The translations under genes and the position numbers were made by a program. Shown piece by piece: positions 54,845 to 62,546 of a stretch of 64,000 nucleotides of DNA (position 1 is the stretch's first letter; every line of letters begins with the position of its first letter). The notes under the pieces are model-generated. The model ran no database searches. It saw only the letters and a program-made list of their open reading frames with translations, and was not told where the DNA came from. Location: NCBI GenBank assembly GCA_021770615.1, contig JAETQR010000013.1, forward strand, positions 1 through 64,000, read 5' to 3'. This DNA comes from Lachnospiraceae bacterium (GTDB lineage: Bacteria > Bacillota_A > Clostridia > Lachnospirales > Lachnospiraceae).

Positions 54845-55395
54845 TACTTTGCCTCCTTACTTTTCATTACTTTAATTTTATGACTCTCGACAGAAAATAA
54901 TGCAGAAATGCCATCTATAATTTCTCTCTGGACAGCTGCCTTATCTCCGCCCGCACACACGATCAGGATTCCCTCGATCTGCGGCTCCACCTCCCGGATC
55001 ACATAGGGAGATGTATTGTCATTTTCATCCTGTATGAGAACGGTCTCTTCTTCACGCCGTTCTGCCTCTATCTTATTGTCCTTTAATGTCACCTTCTCTT
55101 TCGATGCCCGCAGCGTGATCATCACGTCCACATCACCGACCCCATCAACTTTTTCAAGGATCGACCGAACCTGCTCCTCCATCATATTCCGATAATTCTG
55201 AAGATCGTCCCCCGGCTCGCTCTCCTCCCGGATCGATGTACTCTTTTCCGGATCGGTCTCTTTTTTTTCAAACAGATTCCCACAGGAGATCAAAAGGAGC
55301 AGCACTCCGGAAAGGATTACGATCAGAATCTTTACCGGTCCGGCATTCTGAATGATTTCTTTGATCTTTTCCGTCAGCTCATCTCTCTTCATCAC
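54844..55395 (-). CDS. spoIIIAG: Stage III sporulation protein AG
   Basis: A 183-residue SpoIIIAG, a single-pass membrane protein (helix about 21-41) with a C-terminal ring-building motif domain (VDGVGDVDVMITLRASKE near 88-105; VCAGGDKAAVQREI near 150-163). In Bacillus subtilis it forms a large multimeric ring in the mother-cell/forespore channel. The start overlaps the end of spoIIIAF by 17 bases. Confidence 0.93.
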   Translation of the reverse strand: MMKRDELTEKIKEIIQNAGPVKILIVILSGVLLLLISCGNLFEKKETDPEKSTSIREESEPGDDLQNYRNMMEEQVRSILEKVDGVGDVDVMITLRASKEKVTLKDNKIEAERREEETVLIQDENDNTSPYVIREVEPQIEGILIVCAGGDKAAVQREIIDGISALFSVESHKIKVMKSKEAK

Positions 55396-55699
55396 TATTT
55401 TCTCCTTCCCCGTTCCATTCCCGCTGTAGCATTTCCTCCCGCTTCTCCCCGATCATCCGGAGCTCGTCCTCATCAAATCGTTTTTCCGTTTCAAGTACGT
55501 TCTGCTCCAATACATCATCTAAAAATGTATCTCCTGTAAACCACGAAAATAACGGCATCATTACAAGCAGGATCACGATCAGTCCCTCGATAAACCGAAA
55601 ATATCTGGCATACTTGGATCTGGAAAAAAGATTTGATATGATTGAAAATAAAAGAATGAATATCGTAACATTTTTTACTGCATGAAGGATTTCATCCAT
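55379..55699 (-). CDS. spoIIIAF: Stage III sporulation protein AF
   Basis: A 106-residue protein with two membrane helices (about 9-25 and 33-53) and a charged C-terminal tail that overlaps spoIIIAG. It is shorter than the Bacillus protein (about 200) because the extracellular part is reduced, as is usual in Clostridia. The assignment rests on position and membrane topology as much as on sequence. Confidence 0.85.
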   Translation of the reverse strand: MDEILHAVKNVTIFILLFSIISNLFSRSKYARYFRFIEGLIVILLVMMPLFSWFTGDTFLDDVLEQNVLETEKRFDEDELRMIGEKREEMLQREWNGEGENSDEER

Positions 55700-55754
55700 T
55701 TTTTATCCCCCTTTCCCGGCTTATTACTACAGGCGTCATTCCCTGCAATTTCCT

Positions 55755-56924
55755 TTATATGACCCGGTTTGTAGCGGCGATTACGATCGTCAGCGTGATC
55801 AGGAACATAACCGCAGTCATAAATACGATATATAAAAGCAGTCTGCCACTGTCTGCCGTACTCTGGAACACCGATACAATGCGCTTGTCCGTGACCGGCT
55901 GCGAAAAGGCAGCAAGTGCTTTATAGACAACGGTAAAAACCGCCAGTTTCAGGAGCGGCACGATACATATGACACACACCGCTACCAGGCCGCCGACCCC
56001 GATCGCGCTCTTTATAAGTACCCCGGTACCGATGACAGTATCTGTCACACTCCCAAAGAGGTTTCCCACTCCCGGCATACTGCTCGCTGTCTTAAAGAGT
56101 GTAGTCCGTTTCACACTGTCGAGTGCCGGCATGATCAGTCCCTGTATCCCCTGATGCCCGATCATGACTGCGAGGATGGCCTTTGTCCCAAACCTCACAA
56201 ACCCTCTTAAAAGAGCTGCAAGTTTCGTAAATTTCCATTCCGTGAGCGGACCAAGGATACAGATCAGAAAATATACCTGCACAACCGGCAAAAAGATTTT
56301 CACCAATACATTTTCCGCCACCGCAATAGCAGAAAGCGCTGCCTGATAAAACGCCATCGAAGTAGCGCTCCCGGAACTCCACGTCAGCGCCATCGAAAAA
56401 GAGGGGACAAGCACACTCATAAAATGGACGATATCTGCCAGTACCTTAGACGCTACGGAAAACACCGAAAAAAATCCGCCCACCATGACCGATACCGAAA
56501 GAAAATAAATGATCTGAAATCCGGTATCTCCCATCTGTTTTTCATACATACTTGTCGAGAAATTCAGAAAAACTCCCGACAACACTCCATACAGGATCAG
56601 CCTTATAAATATATTTTTATTTTTTTCAAACTGATGGCCCAGATAATTCGTGATATAACCTCCAATCCCCTTCAGGGACAGCTCACCTTCTCCCTTCATG
56701 ACATTATCCACATAATCCTGTATCGAAAAATCAATTTCCTCTTCCTTCATCTCCTGCAAAACCTCCTCCACCTCTTCCAGCGGAATGCTGTCATAGATGG
56801 TCCGGAATGTATCTGAATCCCTGATACTCTCTGCCTTTGCCGTGGCCCCCAAAAATCCGGCACTCCAAAAACAGACGATGCAAACAACCACTCTCAAAAA
56901 CCAGATTAAATGAAAATCCGCCAT
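55755..56924 (-). CDS. spoIIIAE: Stage III sporulation protein AE
   Basis: A 389-residue polytopic membrane protein. The signal-like N-terminus (about 8-30) precedes an acidic ectodomain (PLEEVEEVLQEMKEEEIDF) and seven or more membrane helices. GHQGIQGLIMPALDSVKRTTLFKTASSMPGVG (shown at about 250-281; key residues GHQG and PGVG) is a family hallmark. It is an ABC-permease-like core of the channel apparatus. Confidence 0.92.
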   Translation of the reverse strand: MADFHLIWFLRVVVCIVCFWSAGFLGATAKAESIRDSDTFRTIYDSIPLEEVEEVLQEMKEEEIDFSIQDYVDNVMKGEGELSLKGIGGYITNYLGHQFEKNKNIFIRLILYGVLSGVFLNFSTSMYEKQMGDTGFQIIYFLSVSVMVGGFFSVFSVASKVLADIVHFMSVLVPSFSMALTWSSGSATSMAFYQAALSAIAVAENVLVKIFLPVVQVYFLICILGPLTEWKFTKLAALLRGFVRFGTKAILAVMIGHQGIQGLIMPALDSVKRTTLFKTASSMPGVGNLFGSVTDTVIGTGVLIKSAIGVGGLVAVCVICIVPLLKLAVFTVVYKALAAFSQPVTDKRIVSVFQSTADSGRLLLYIVFMTAVMFLITLTIVIAATNRVI

Positions 56925-56951
56925 AATATTCTCATTCCTTCACACTTTCTT

Positions 56952-57332
56952 TTATGGTAAAAGCTCTCCGATCGTCTCCAGAAGCGATTTTAGAACCGGG
57001 AGACTTACTACGATCATACTTATTCTTCCAAAAAAATCCACTTGTCCGGCAATAGCGCTCTGTCCGGCATCCTTGCATACCGACGCCGTAAATTCTGACA
57101 AATAAGCGATTCCTATCATCTTAAAGATGATCTTTATATACGTTTCGCTGATTCCCGTATATTCCGTCAGCCTGTGAAACATGTCCACAACATATTCAAA
57201 CTTGCTGATACCAAAAAAGAATATGATGATCCCTGAAACGATCGTGATCCATATACTGATATCCCTTCTCATTCCACCGACAACGATGGCAAGCGTCATA
57301 CCCGCAATGGCAACCAGTGCAATTTTCCCCAT
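56952..57332 (-). CDS. spoIIIAD: Stage III sporulation protein AD
   Basis: A 126-residue membrane protein with four hydrophobic segments. FKMIGIAYLSEFTASVCKDAG near 70-90 is the recognisable SpoIIIAC/AD family block. Fits directly after spoIIIAC (27 bp). Confidence 0.93.
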   Translation of the reverse strand: MGKIALVAIAGMTLAIVVGGMRRDISIWITIVSGIIIFFFGISKFEYVVDMFHRLTEYTGISETYIKIIFKMIGIAYLSEFTASVCKDAGQSAIAGQVDFFGRISMIVVSLPVLKSLLETIGELLP

Positions 57333-57359
57333 ATTTCCCTCCGTTCACACATGCCTTTT

Positions 57360-57554
57360 CTATAGCGAAAATAAGTTTTCTATCGTTTCAAACAGCTCTG
57401 CGATGTACGGAATCACCCAGAAAAGTACCAGGATCAACCCGGCAAGACTTGTTAAAAAAGCCTGCTCCTCCCGTCCCGACTGCTTCAGGATCTGATTAAG
57501 CATCGTCACGAGTATCCCCACTAATGCAATTTTAAAAATTATTGTTATCTCCAC
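57360..57554 (-). CDS. spoIIIAC: Stage III sporulation protein AC
   Basis: A 64-residue membrane protein with two helices. IFKIALVGILVTMLNQILKQSGREEQAF (about residues 5-32) matches the SpoIIIAC pattern, related to the first part of SpoIIIAD. Correct size and position in the operon. Confidence 0.93.
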   Translation of the reverse strand: MEITIIFKIALVGILVTMLNQILKQSGREEQAFLTSLAGLILVLFWVIPYIAELFETIENLFSL

Positions 57555-57589
57555 AGCAAATCCTTTCCGGAAAGTTACGGATCATTTTA

Positions 57590-58108
57590 TTACACCAGTA
57601 TGATCACCATCAGTAACCCTCCCATGACACCGCATACATAATAGAGCCGGAGCCTGTTACTCTTTTCCTTCTGTCTTTTCTCGATGATAAATTCCCATTT
57701 ATCAAGGAAATAGTCGATTGCTTTTTCCTGAGCCTGCCGGTCAAGGCATCCAAGCTGACTCCCCATCCCAGCCAGTTCCTCTCTCGCTTCCCTCTCGAGT
57801 ATCTCTGCCGACACATCTTCCAAAAGACACCGTTCCCATACTTCTTTAAAATCCAGTCCCTTCTTTTCGTCGAGGCTTCCCGAGACATGACGCAAAAAAC
57901 TGCCAAGAGGCCCCTTTACCTTATATGCGGCTGCCTCCAATGTCTCCGGCATCGGCGTATTCCGGTAACGCACCTCACCCTGTATGTATAAAAATACCTT
58001 CTTTATTTCATTCAGATTGCGAAACCGGTTCACATACTGACAACTTTTATACATACCGAGAGCTGTCGTACCACATAAGACAATGATGATCCCAACCAGC
58101 TTAATCAT
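57590..58108 (-). CDS. spoIIIAB: Stage III sporulation protein AB
   Basis: A 172-residue SpoIIIAB with an N-terminal and a C-terminal membrane helix (about 3-17 and 156-171) and a helical middle. FLYIQGEVRYRNTPMPETLEAAA (about 40-62) is the family hallmark. It resembles GspF-like assembly factors. Overlaps spoIIIAA by 8 bases. Confidence 0.93.
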   Translation of the reverse strand: MIKLVGIIIVLCGTTALGMYKSCQYVNRFRNLNEIKKVFLYIQGEVRYRNTPMPETLEAAAYKVKGPLGSFLRHVSGSLDEKKGLDFKEVWERCLLEDVSAEILEREAREELAGMGSQLGCLDRQAQEKAIDYFLDKWEFIIEKRQKEKSNRLRLYYVCGVMGGLLMVIILV

Positions 58109-59012
58109 AGATCAGACTCCTCCCCTCCCCGTCGCACACATCACGGATCATTCCCGGCCCGGATGAATTTTCGAGGATAATACAGCGTTCAAACATGCCG
58201 TCTCTGACCATTTCCCCCAGTTCCGGCTTCTCCAGTATTTCCTGAAAATCTCTTCCGTGAACCGTGGCGATAAGCGCACATCCACAGTTCATCACATAAC
58301 GAAGCGCCTGCACGTCCCCTTTTCCCCCGATTTCATCCACCACGATCACTTCCGGAGAAAGAGAGCGCACTGCCATCATCATCCCCTCAGACTTCGGGCA
58401 CCCGTCAAGTACATCGGTCCGGCTGCCGAGATCGTTCTGGGGCATGCCCCGGTAGCATCCGGCGATTTCACTTCTCTCATCGACTACCGTTACATTTTTT
58501 CCCTCCTCCTGATCCCGGCCTCCCGACACGATACGGACGATATCCCTTAATAGTGTCGTCTTTCCACACCCGGGCGGGGATACGATCAGGGTATTATACA
58601 CCCGCCTGCTTTTCCGGATATAATTTATGACCTTTTCTGCACACCCGATGATCTCACGGGACACCCGGACATTGATAAAAGAAATATTCCGTATATTCCG
58701 GATCCGTCCATCCTCCACGACCACCTGCCCTGCCATTCCTACCCTGTGCCCCCCCGGAATGGTAATAAATCCCTGTGAAATTTCTTCTTCAAACGCATAC
58801 AGGGAATATCCGCTTATGTACTCTAACATCTCTTTTAATTGTGACCTGTCCACTTTTTCCCTGCCAAGAACATGTCTTTTCCGATCCAACACCTCCACCG
58901 GCTGGCCGATCCGGAAGCGGATTTCCCGCAACTTGTCCAGTTCCACTTCCACCCGGTTAAAATTTTTCCGGTATTTTGCAGGCAGGATATCTCTGATCTC
59001 CGAATACTCCAT
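58101..59012 (-). CDS. spoIIIAA: Stage III sporulation protein AA (secretion-type ATPase)
   Basis: A 303-residue ATPase related to type II/IV secretion motors. Walker A is VSPPGCGKTTLLRDI near residues 144-158, and Walker B is VIVVDEIGGKGD near 218-229. GGHRVGMAG near 88-96 is a family block. First gene of the eight-gene spoIIIAA-AH operon; a sigma-E-type promoter lies 55-83 bp upstream, as expected for mother-cell expression. ATG 59012 after GAGGAG. Confidence 0.95.
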   Translation of the reverse strand: MEYSEIRDILPAKYRKNFNRVEVELDKLREIRFRIGQPVEVLDRKRHVLGREKVDRSQLKEMLEYISGYSLYAFEEEISQGFITIPGGHRVGMAGQVVVEDGRIRNIRNISFINVRVSREIIGCAEKVINYIRKSRRVYNTLIVSPPGCGKTTLLRDIVRIVSGGRDQEEGKNVTVVDERSEIAGCYRGMPQNDLGSRTDVLDGCPKSEGMMMAVRSLSPEVIVVDEIGGKGDVQALRYVMNCGCALIATVHGRDFQEILEKPELGEMVRDGMFERCIILENSSGPGMIRDVCDGEGRSLIYD

Positions 59013-59066
59013 GTCCAGTCTCCTCTCTTTGCCCCTCTGCTATTATCAAAGGATGCCTGTACTAAC

Positions 59067-59095
59067 TTTATATGCCCGCAATTTTTTCAATATGC
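59067..59095 (-). promoter_or_regulatory. Sigma-E-type promoter of the spoIIIA operon
   Basis: On the minus strand, GCATATT (59095-59089) and CATATAAA (59074-59067) are separated by 14 bp, matching the sigma-E pattern (G-x-ATATT, 14 bp, CATACAxT) at all but one or two bases, 55 bp before the start codon. Confidence 0.75.
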
Positions 59096-59124
59096 TTGAA
59101 AGCTGTAAAAAAATATGATACTGT
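59096..59124 (+). promoter_or_regulatory. Sigma-A-like promoter of aroE
   Basis: TTGAAA (59096-59101), 17 bp, TACTGT (59119-59124), about 57 bp before aroE. Its -35 directly touches the -35 of the divergent spoIIIA promoter. Confidence 0.5.
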
Positions 59125-59180
59125 GTTAATGAACGAAGCGGTATTATCTTACCGACCGCACACAGAAAGGATGTACAACT

Positions 59181-59942
59181 ATGGATTACGGATTAATTGG
59201 AGAAAAGCTTGGACACAGTCTGTCCAAACCGATACACGAGAGCCTTGCAGACTATACATACGATATCCACCCACTGACGAAAGAAGAATTTAAAACTTTC
59301 ATGAAGGAAAAAGCATTCAGGGCGATCAATGTCACGATCCCTTACAAAAAAGATGTCATTCCTTATCTTGATTCCATGGATGATAACGCAAAAGCGATCG
59401 GCGCTGTCAATACGATCGTAAACACAGATGGAAAACTCCGCGGTTACAATACTGACTTTTCCGGTTTTGATTATATGGTGATCCGGCACGGAGTAGAACT
59501 AAAAGATAAAAAAGTGATCGTCCTCGGAAACGGAGGAGCCGCACAGGCAATCAAGGCGGTCGTGAAAAAACATCATGCCAGAGAAATGATCGTGGTAGAC
59601 GTCGTAGACGATGGGGAATCCATCACATATGAGGAATGCTTTGAAAAACACACCGATGCTGACGTGATCATCAATACAAGCCCGATCGGCATGTACCCGA
59701 AGACAGAGGCAAGTCCGGTCGACCTGAGCCGCTTCCCTGCCTGTAAGGCGGTTATGGACGTCGTCTATAACCCACTCACGACGAAACTCGTCGCACAGGC
59801 GAGGGAGCTTGGCATGATCGGTGTAAATGGTCTGGAAATGCTTGTCGCTCAGGCAAAATACGCTGTCGAGATCTTTCTGGATACAAAGATCGACGAGGAC
59901 AGGATCCAGGAGATTTATGAGAAAATGAAAGGGGAATTTTGA
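59181..59942 (+). CDS. aroE: Shikimate 5-dehydrogenase
   Basis: A 253-residue shikimate dehydrogenase, which reduces 3-dehydroshikimate with NADPH. The substrate-binding LIGEKLGHSLSKPIHE lies near residues 5-20, catalytic Lys in NVTIPYKKDV near 50-60, NTDFSGF near 92-98, and the nucleotide-binding VLGNGGAAQA near 113-122. NTSPIGMYP near 163 and NGLEMLVAQA near 215 complete the family pattern. It is about 20-30 residues shorter than the usual enzyme, by small loop deletions. Monocistronic, ATG 59181 after AGAAAGGA, with a strong hairpin terminator afterwards. Confidence 0.94.
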   Translation: MDYGLIGEKLGHSLSKPIHESLADYTYDIHPLTKEEFKTFMKEKAFRAINVTIPYKKDVIPYLDSMDDNAKAIGAVNTIVNTDGKLRGYNTDFSGFDYMVIRHGVELKDKKVIVLGNGGAAQAIKAVVKKHHAREMIVVDVVDDGESITYEECFEKHTDADVIINTSPIGMYPKTEASPVDLSRFPACKAVMDVVYNPLTTKLVAQARELGMIGVNGLEMLVAQAKYAVEIFLDTKIDEDRIQEIYEKMKGEF

Positions 59943-59972
59943 TTCTCTGAACAGATTCTCCTTAACCCATCC

Positions 59973-60056
59973 AAAAACACAGGTATCAAAATCGTTCAAA
60001 ACAGACGCAAGCAAGCTTGCTGAAAGTTTTTCACCGATTTTGATACCTGTGTTTTT
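59973..60056. terminator. Long bidirectional terminator hairpin between aroE and the sulfhydrylase gene
   Basis: A perfect 22-bp stem (59973-59994 with 60035-60056; AAAAACACAGGTATCAAAATC) begins and ends with A/T runs. The 40-base loop itself contains the palindrome GCAAGCTTGC (60012-60021). It can serve aroE (+) and, about 105 bp after its stop, the minus-strand sulfhydrylase gene. Confidence 0.75.
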
Positions 60057-60162
60057 TGCTCTTCTGGCTGTGTAGAATCTGTTACAGAATGCTACTCATC
60101 TTGTTTTTTGTGCATATTGCCAACACATTAAAAAATAAGGGGCTTTTGACACTCTAACCAAT

Positions 60163-61470
60163 TTAGAAAATCACTTGAAAAGCTTCCTCAAGATCTTCTA
60201 TGATATCGTCTACGTTTTCTGTGCCGATCGAGAGGCGGATGGTATTCGGGCGGATCCCCTGCTCCAAAAGTTCTGCTTCATTAAGCTGGGAATGAGTCGT
60301 TGAGGCCGGATGGATCACAAGGGATTTTACATCTGCCACATTGGCAAGAAGCGAAAACAACTCGAGATTGTCAATAAATTTTTTTGCCTGCTCCGCATCG
60401 CCTTTGATCTCAAATGTAAAGATTGAGCCTCCACCGTTCGGAAAATATTTTTTATAGAGCGCCTGCTGGGAAGCATCCCCGGTGACAGACGGATGATTTA
60501 CTTTTTCCACCTGTGGGTGAGCCGCCAGGTATTTAACAACTTTCAATGCATTTTCTACGTGCCGTTCTACCCGCAGCGACAATGTCTCAAGCCCCTGAAG
60601 GAATAGAAAGGCATGGAATGGGGACAACGTGGCGCCGGTATCGCGTAACAGGATGGCACGGATCTTTGTCACAAACGCTGCCGGGCCTACGGCTTTCGTA
60701 AAACTGATGCCATGATAGCTTGGATTCGGCTCTGTCAGAGACGCAAATTTTCCGCTCGCTTCCCAATCAAATTTGCCGCTATCTACGATCACTCCACCGA
60801 TCGCTGTCCCATGTCCACCGATAAATTTTGTCGCAGAGTGAACGACGATATCTGCACCGTATTCGATCGGACGCACCAGATATGGCGTGGCAAAAGTATT
60901 ATCAATAACGAGCGGAATCTTATTCTCATGGGCGATCCCCGCTAACTTTTCAATATCTACAACATCTGAATTTGGATTCCCAAGTGTCTCGATAAACACT
61001 GCCTTTGTATTTTCTTTGATAGCGCCTCTTATTTCTTCTTCATCAAACGGATCGACAAATGTCGTTGTGATCCCATAATCTGTCAGCGTATGTGCGAGAA
61101 GGTTATAGGTACCACCATATATGTTTTTCGCAGCTACGATATGATCTCCTGCATGCGCAAGATTCTGTATCGTATATGAGATCGCCGCCGCACCGGAAGC
61201 CACCGCCAGGGCTGCCACGCCGCCCTCCAGGGCTGCAATCCTCTGCTCAAATACATCCTGTGTCGGATTCGTCAGTCTTCCATAGATATTACCTGCATCG
61301 CTGAGGCCGAATCTTGCCGCTGCGTGTTCGCTATCGCGAAATACATAAGAGGAGGATGCATAGATTGGAACCGCCCTCGCATCTGTCGCCGGATCCGGCT
61401 GCTCCTGTCCCACATGTAACTGTAACGTTTCAAATTTTAAATTTCTTTCTGTATATTTCTTTTTACTCAT
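60163..61470 (-). CDS. metY: O-acetylhomoserine sulfhydrylase (PLP-dependent)
   Basis: A 435-residue Cys/Met-metabolism PLP enzyme. It joins O-acetylhomoserine with sulfide to give homocysteine, or O-acetylserine to give cysteine. The PLP-binding lysine is in HSATKFIGGHGTAIGG near residues 210-225; IYGRLTNPTQ near 63-72 and PSYHGISFT near 250 are typical of the O-acetylhomoserine subgroup. The length of about 430 also fits that subgroup rather than cystathionine enzymes (about 380). Start ATG 61470 after AGAGG. A SAM riboswitch was looked for upstream and not found. Confidence 0.93.
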   Translation of the reverse strand: MSKKKYTERNLKFETLQLHVGQEQPDPATDARAVPIYASSSYVFRDSEHAAARFGLSDAGNIYGRLTNPTQDVFEQRIAALEGGVAALAVASGAAAISYTIQNLAHAGDHIVAAKNIYGGTYNLLAHTLTDYGITTTFVDPFDEEEIRGAIKENTKAVFIETLGNPNSDVVDIEKLAGIAHENKIPLVIDNTFATPYLVRPIEYGADIVVHSATKFIGGHGTAIGGVIVDSGKFDWEASGKFASLTEPNPSYHGISFTKAVGPAAFVTKIRAILLRDTGATLSPFHAFLFLQGLETLSLRVERHVENALKVVKYLAAHPQVEKVNHPSVTGDASQQALYKKYFPNGGGSIFTFEIKGDAEQAKKFIDNLELFSLLANVADVKSLVIHPASTTHSQLNEAELLEQGIRPNTIRLSIGTENVDDIIEDLEEAFQVIF

Positions 61471-61515
61471 AATGATTACCTCTTTTCTTTTTACTATTTC
61501 CTACCTGATTACAAG

Positions 61516-61548
61516 GATATGGTATCACACCGTATCTCTTCTGTCCAA
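61516..61548 (-). promoter_or_regulatory. Promoter and dyad operator of the sulfhydrylase gene
   Basis: Minus-strand TTGGAC (61548-61543), 18 bp, TACCAT (61524-61519). An imperfect dyad GATATGGT-N5-ACCGTATC (61516-61536) overlaps the -10, a plausible site for a LysR-type or other repressor. Confidence 0.4.
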
Positions 61549-61560
61549 TACGACATACAA

Positions 61561-61595
61561 AGAGCCAGCTATAGTTTATTGCTATAACCAGCTCT
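61561..61595 (-). terminator. Terminator of the LysR gene
   Basis: As minus-strand RNA this forms a 14-bp stem (including G-U pairs) with loop CAAUAAA followed by UUUGU, 40 bp after the LysR stop codon. The CTATAG-N7-CTATAA core could double as a LysR box. Confidence 0.65.
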
Positions 61596-61634
61596 CCGCC
61601 CGGCGATACTGTCTGAAAACCATTCACTTTATAT

Positions 61635-62546
61635 CTATCTTAATCCCTTATCTTTAAATTTTGCAATCTCCTCCAGATACTTTTTACCAAGCGGACTGAC
61701 CGCCACGCCTTTGCGCACCAGATACCCAATCGTCATGATCTCATCCGACTTAAGCCTCACCGCACAGTAATCCGATCCGTTTAGTTCCTCACACAAAATC
61801 CCGGAACAGAGCGTGTAACCATTCAGACCCACCATCAGATTCAGCATCGTAGCCCTGTCATTTGCCTTTATGAGCTGCTTATACTCATACGTACTCAAAA
61901 CCTCTTCCGCAAAATAAAACGAATTGTAATTTCCCTGTTCAAAAGACAGGCACGGATAATCCGCCAGCTCCTCTAAAGAAATCTCTTCCCGGTCAGAGAG
62001 CGGATGCCCTTTCCACATATACACATAGATCCCGCACTTTAAAATTTCATGAAACTCCAGGCCATATTCACGAAACAGCTTCGTCAATACGTGCCGGTTA
62101 AAATCATTCAAAAATAAAATGCCAATCTCACTTTTAAAATCCCTGACGTCTTCAATGACCTCATAAGTCTTGGTCTCATGCACCGCAAATTCATACTCTT
62201 CCATCCCAAACTGTTTCACCATCTCTACAAAAGCATTTACCGCAAAGGAATAGTGCTGCATGGAAACACTGAATTTCTTTTTTATGGACTGCTTGTCCAC
62301 ATATTTTGATTCAAGAAGCTTATACTGCTCGACCACCTGTCTCGCATAGCCGACAAATTCTTCTCCCTCCGGCGTCAGGGAAATGCCACGGTTCGTCCGC
62401 CGGAATATCTCGATCCCGGCCTCTATCTCAAGTTCCCGGATGGCCGCTGAGAGGCTTGGTTGTGAAATAAACAGCTTTTTAGCCGCCTCATTCATCGAAC
62501 TGGAATTTGCGACCTCGATGACATATTTTAACTGCGTCAGCGTCAT
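61635..62546 (-). CDS. LysR-family transcriptional regulator
   Basis: A 303-residue LysR protein. The N-terminal helix-turn-helix contains SSMNEAAKKLFISQPSLSAAIRELE (about residues 15-39), and the effector-binding domain occupies about 90-300. Because it lies directly upstream of the O-acetylhomoserine sulfhydrylase gene on the same strand, control of sulfur or methionine metabolism is likely (CysB/MetR-like role), by inference. Its ATG overlaps the stop of the upstream M56-type gene by four bases (ATGA), so the two are probably co-translated. Confidence 0.94.
   Translation of the reverse strand: MTLTQLKYVIEVANSSSMNEAAKKLFISQPSLSAAIRELEIEAGIEIFRRTNRGISLTPEGEEFVGYARQVVEQYKLLESKYVDKQSIKKKFSVSMQHYSFAVNAFVEMVKQFGMEEYEFAVHETKTYEVIEDVRDFKSEIGILFLNDFNRHVLTKLFREYGLEFHEILKCGIYVYMWKGHPLSDREEISLEELADYPCLSFEQGNYNSFYFAEEVLSTYEYKQLIKANDRATMLNLMVGLNGYTLCSGILCEELNGSDYCAVRLKSDEIMTIGYLVRKGVAVSPLGKKYLEEIAKFKDKGLR

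Noticed and set aside
61471..61634. SAM or cobalamin riboswitch upstream of the sulfhydrylase gene
   Set aside because: The gap is short and contains only a promoter-like site, a dyad and the LysR terminator; no conserved riboswitch core was seen.
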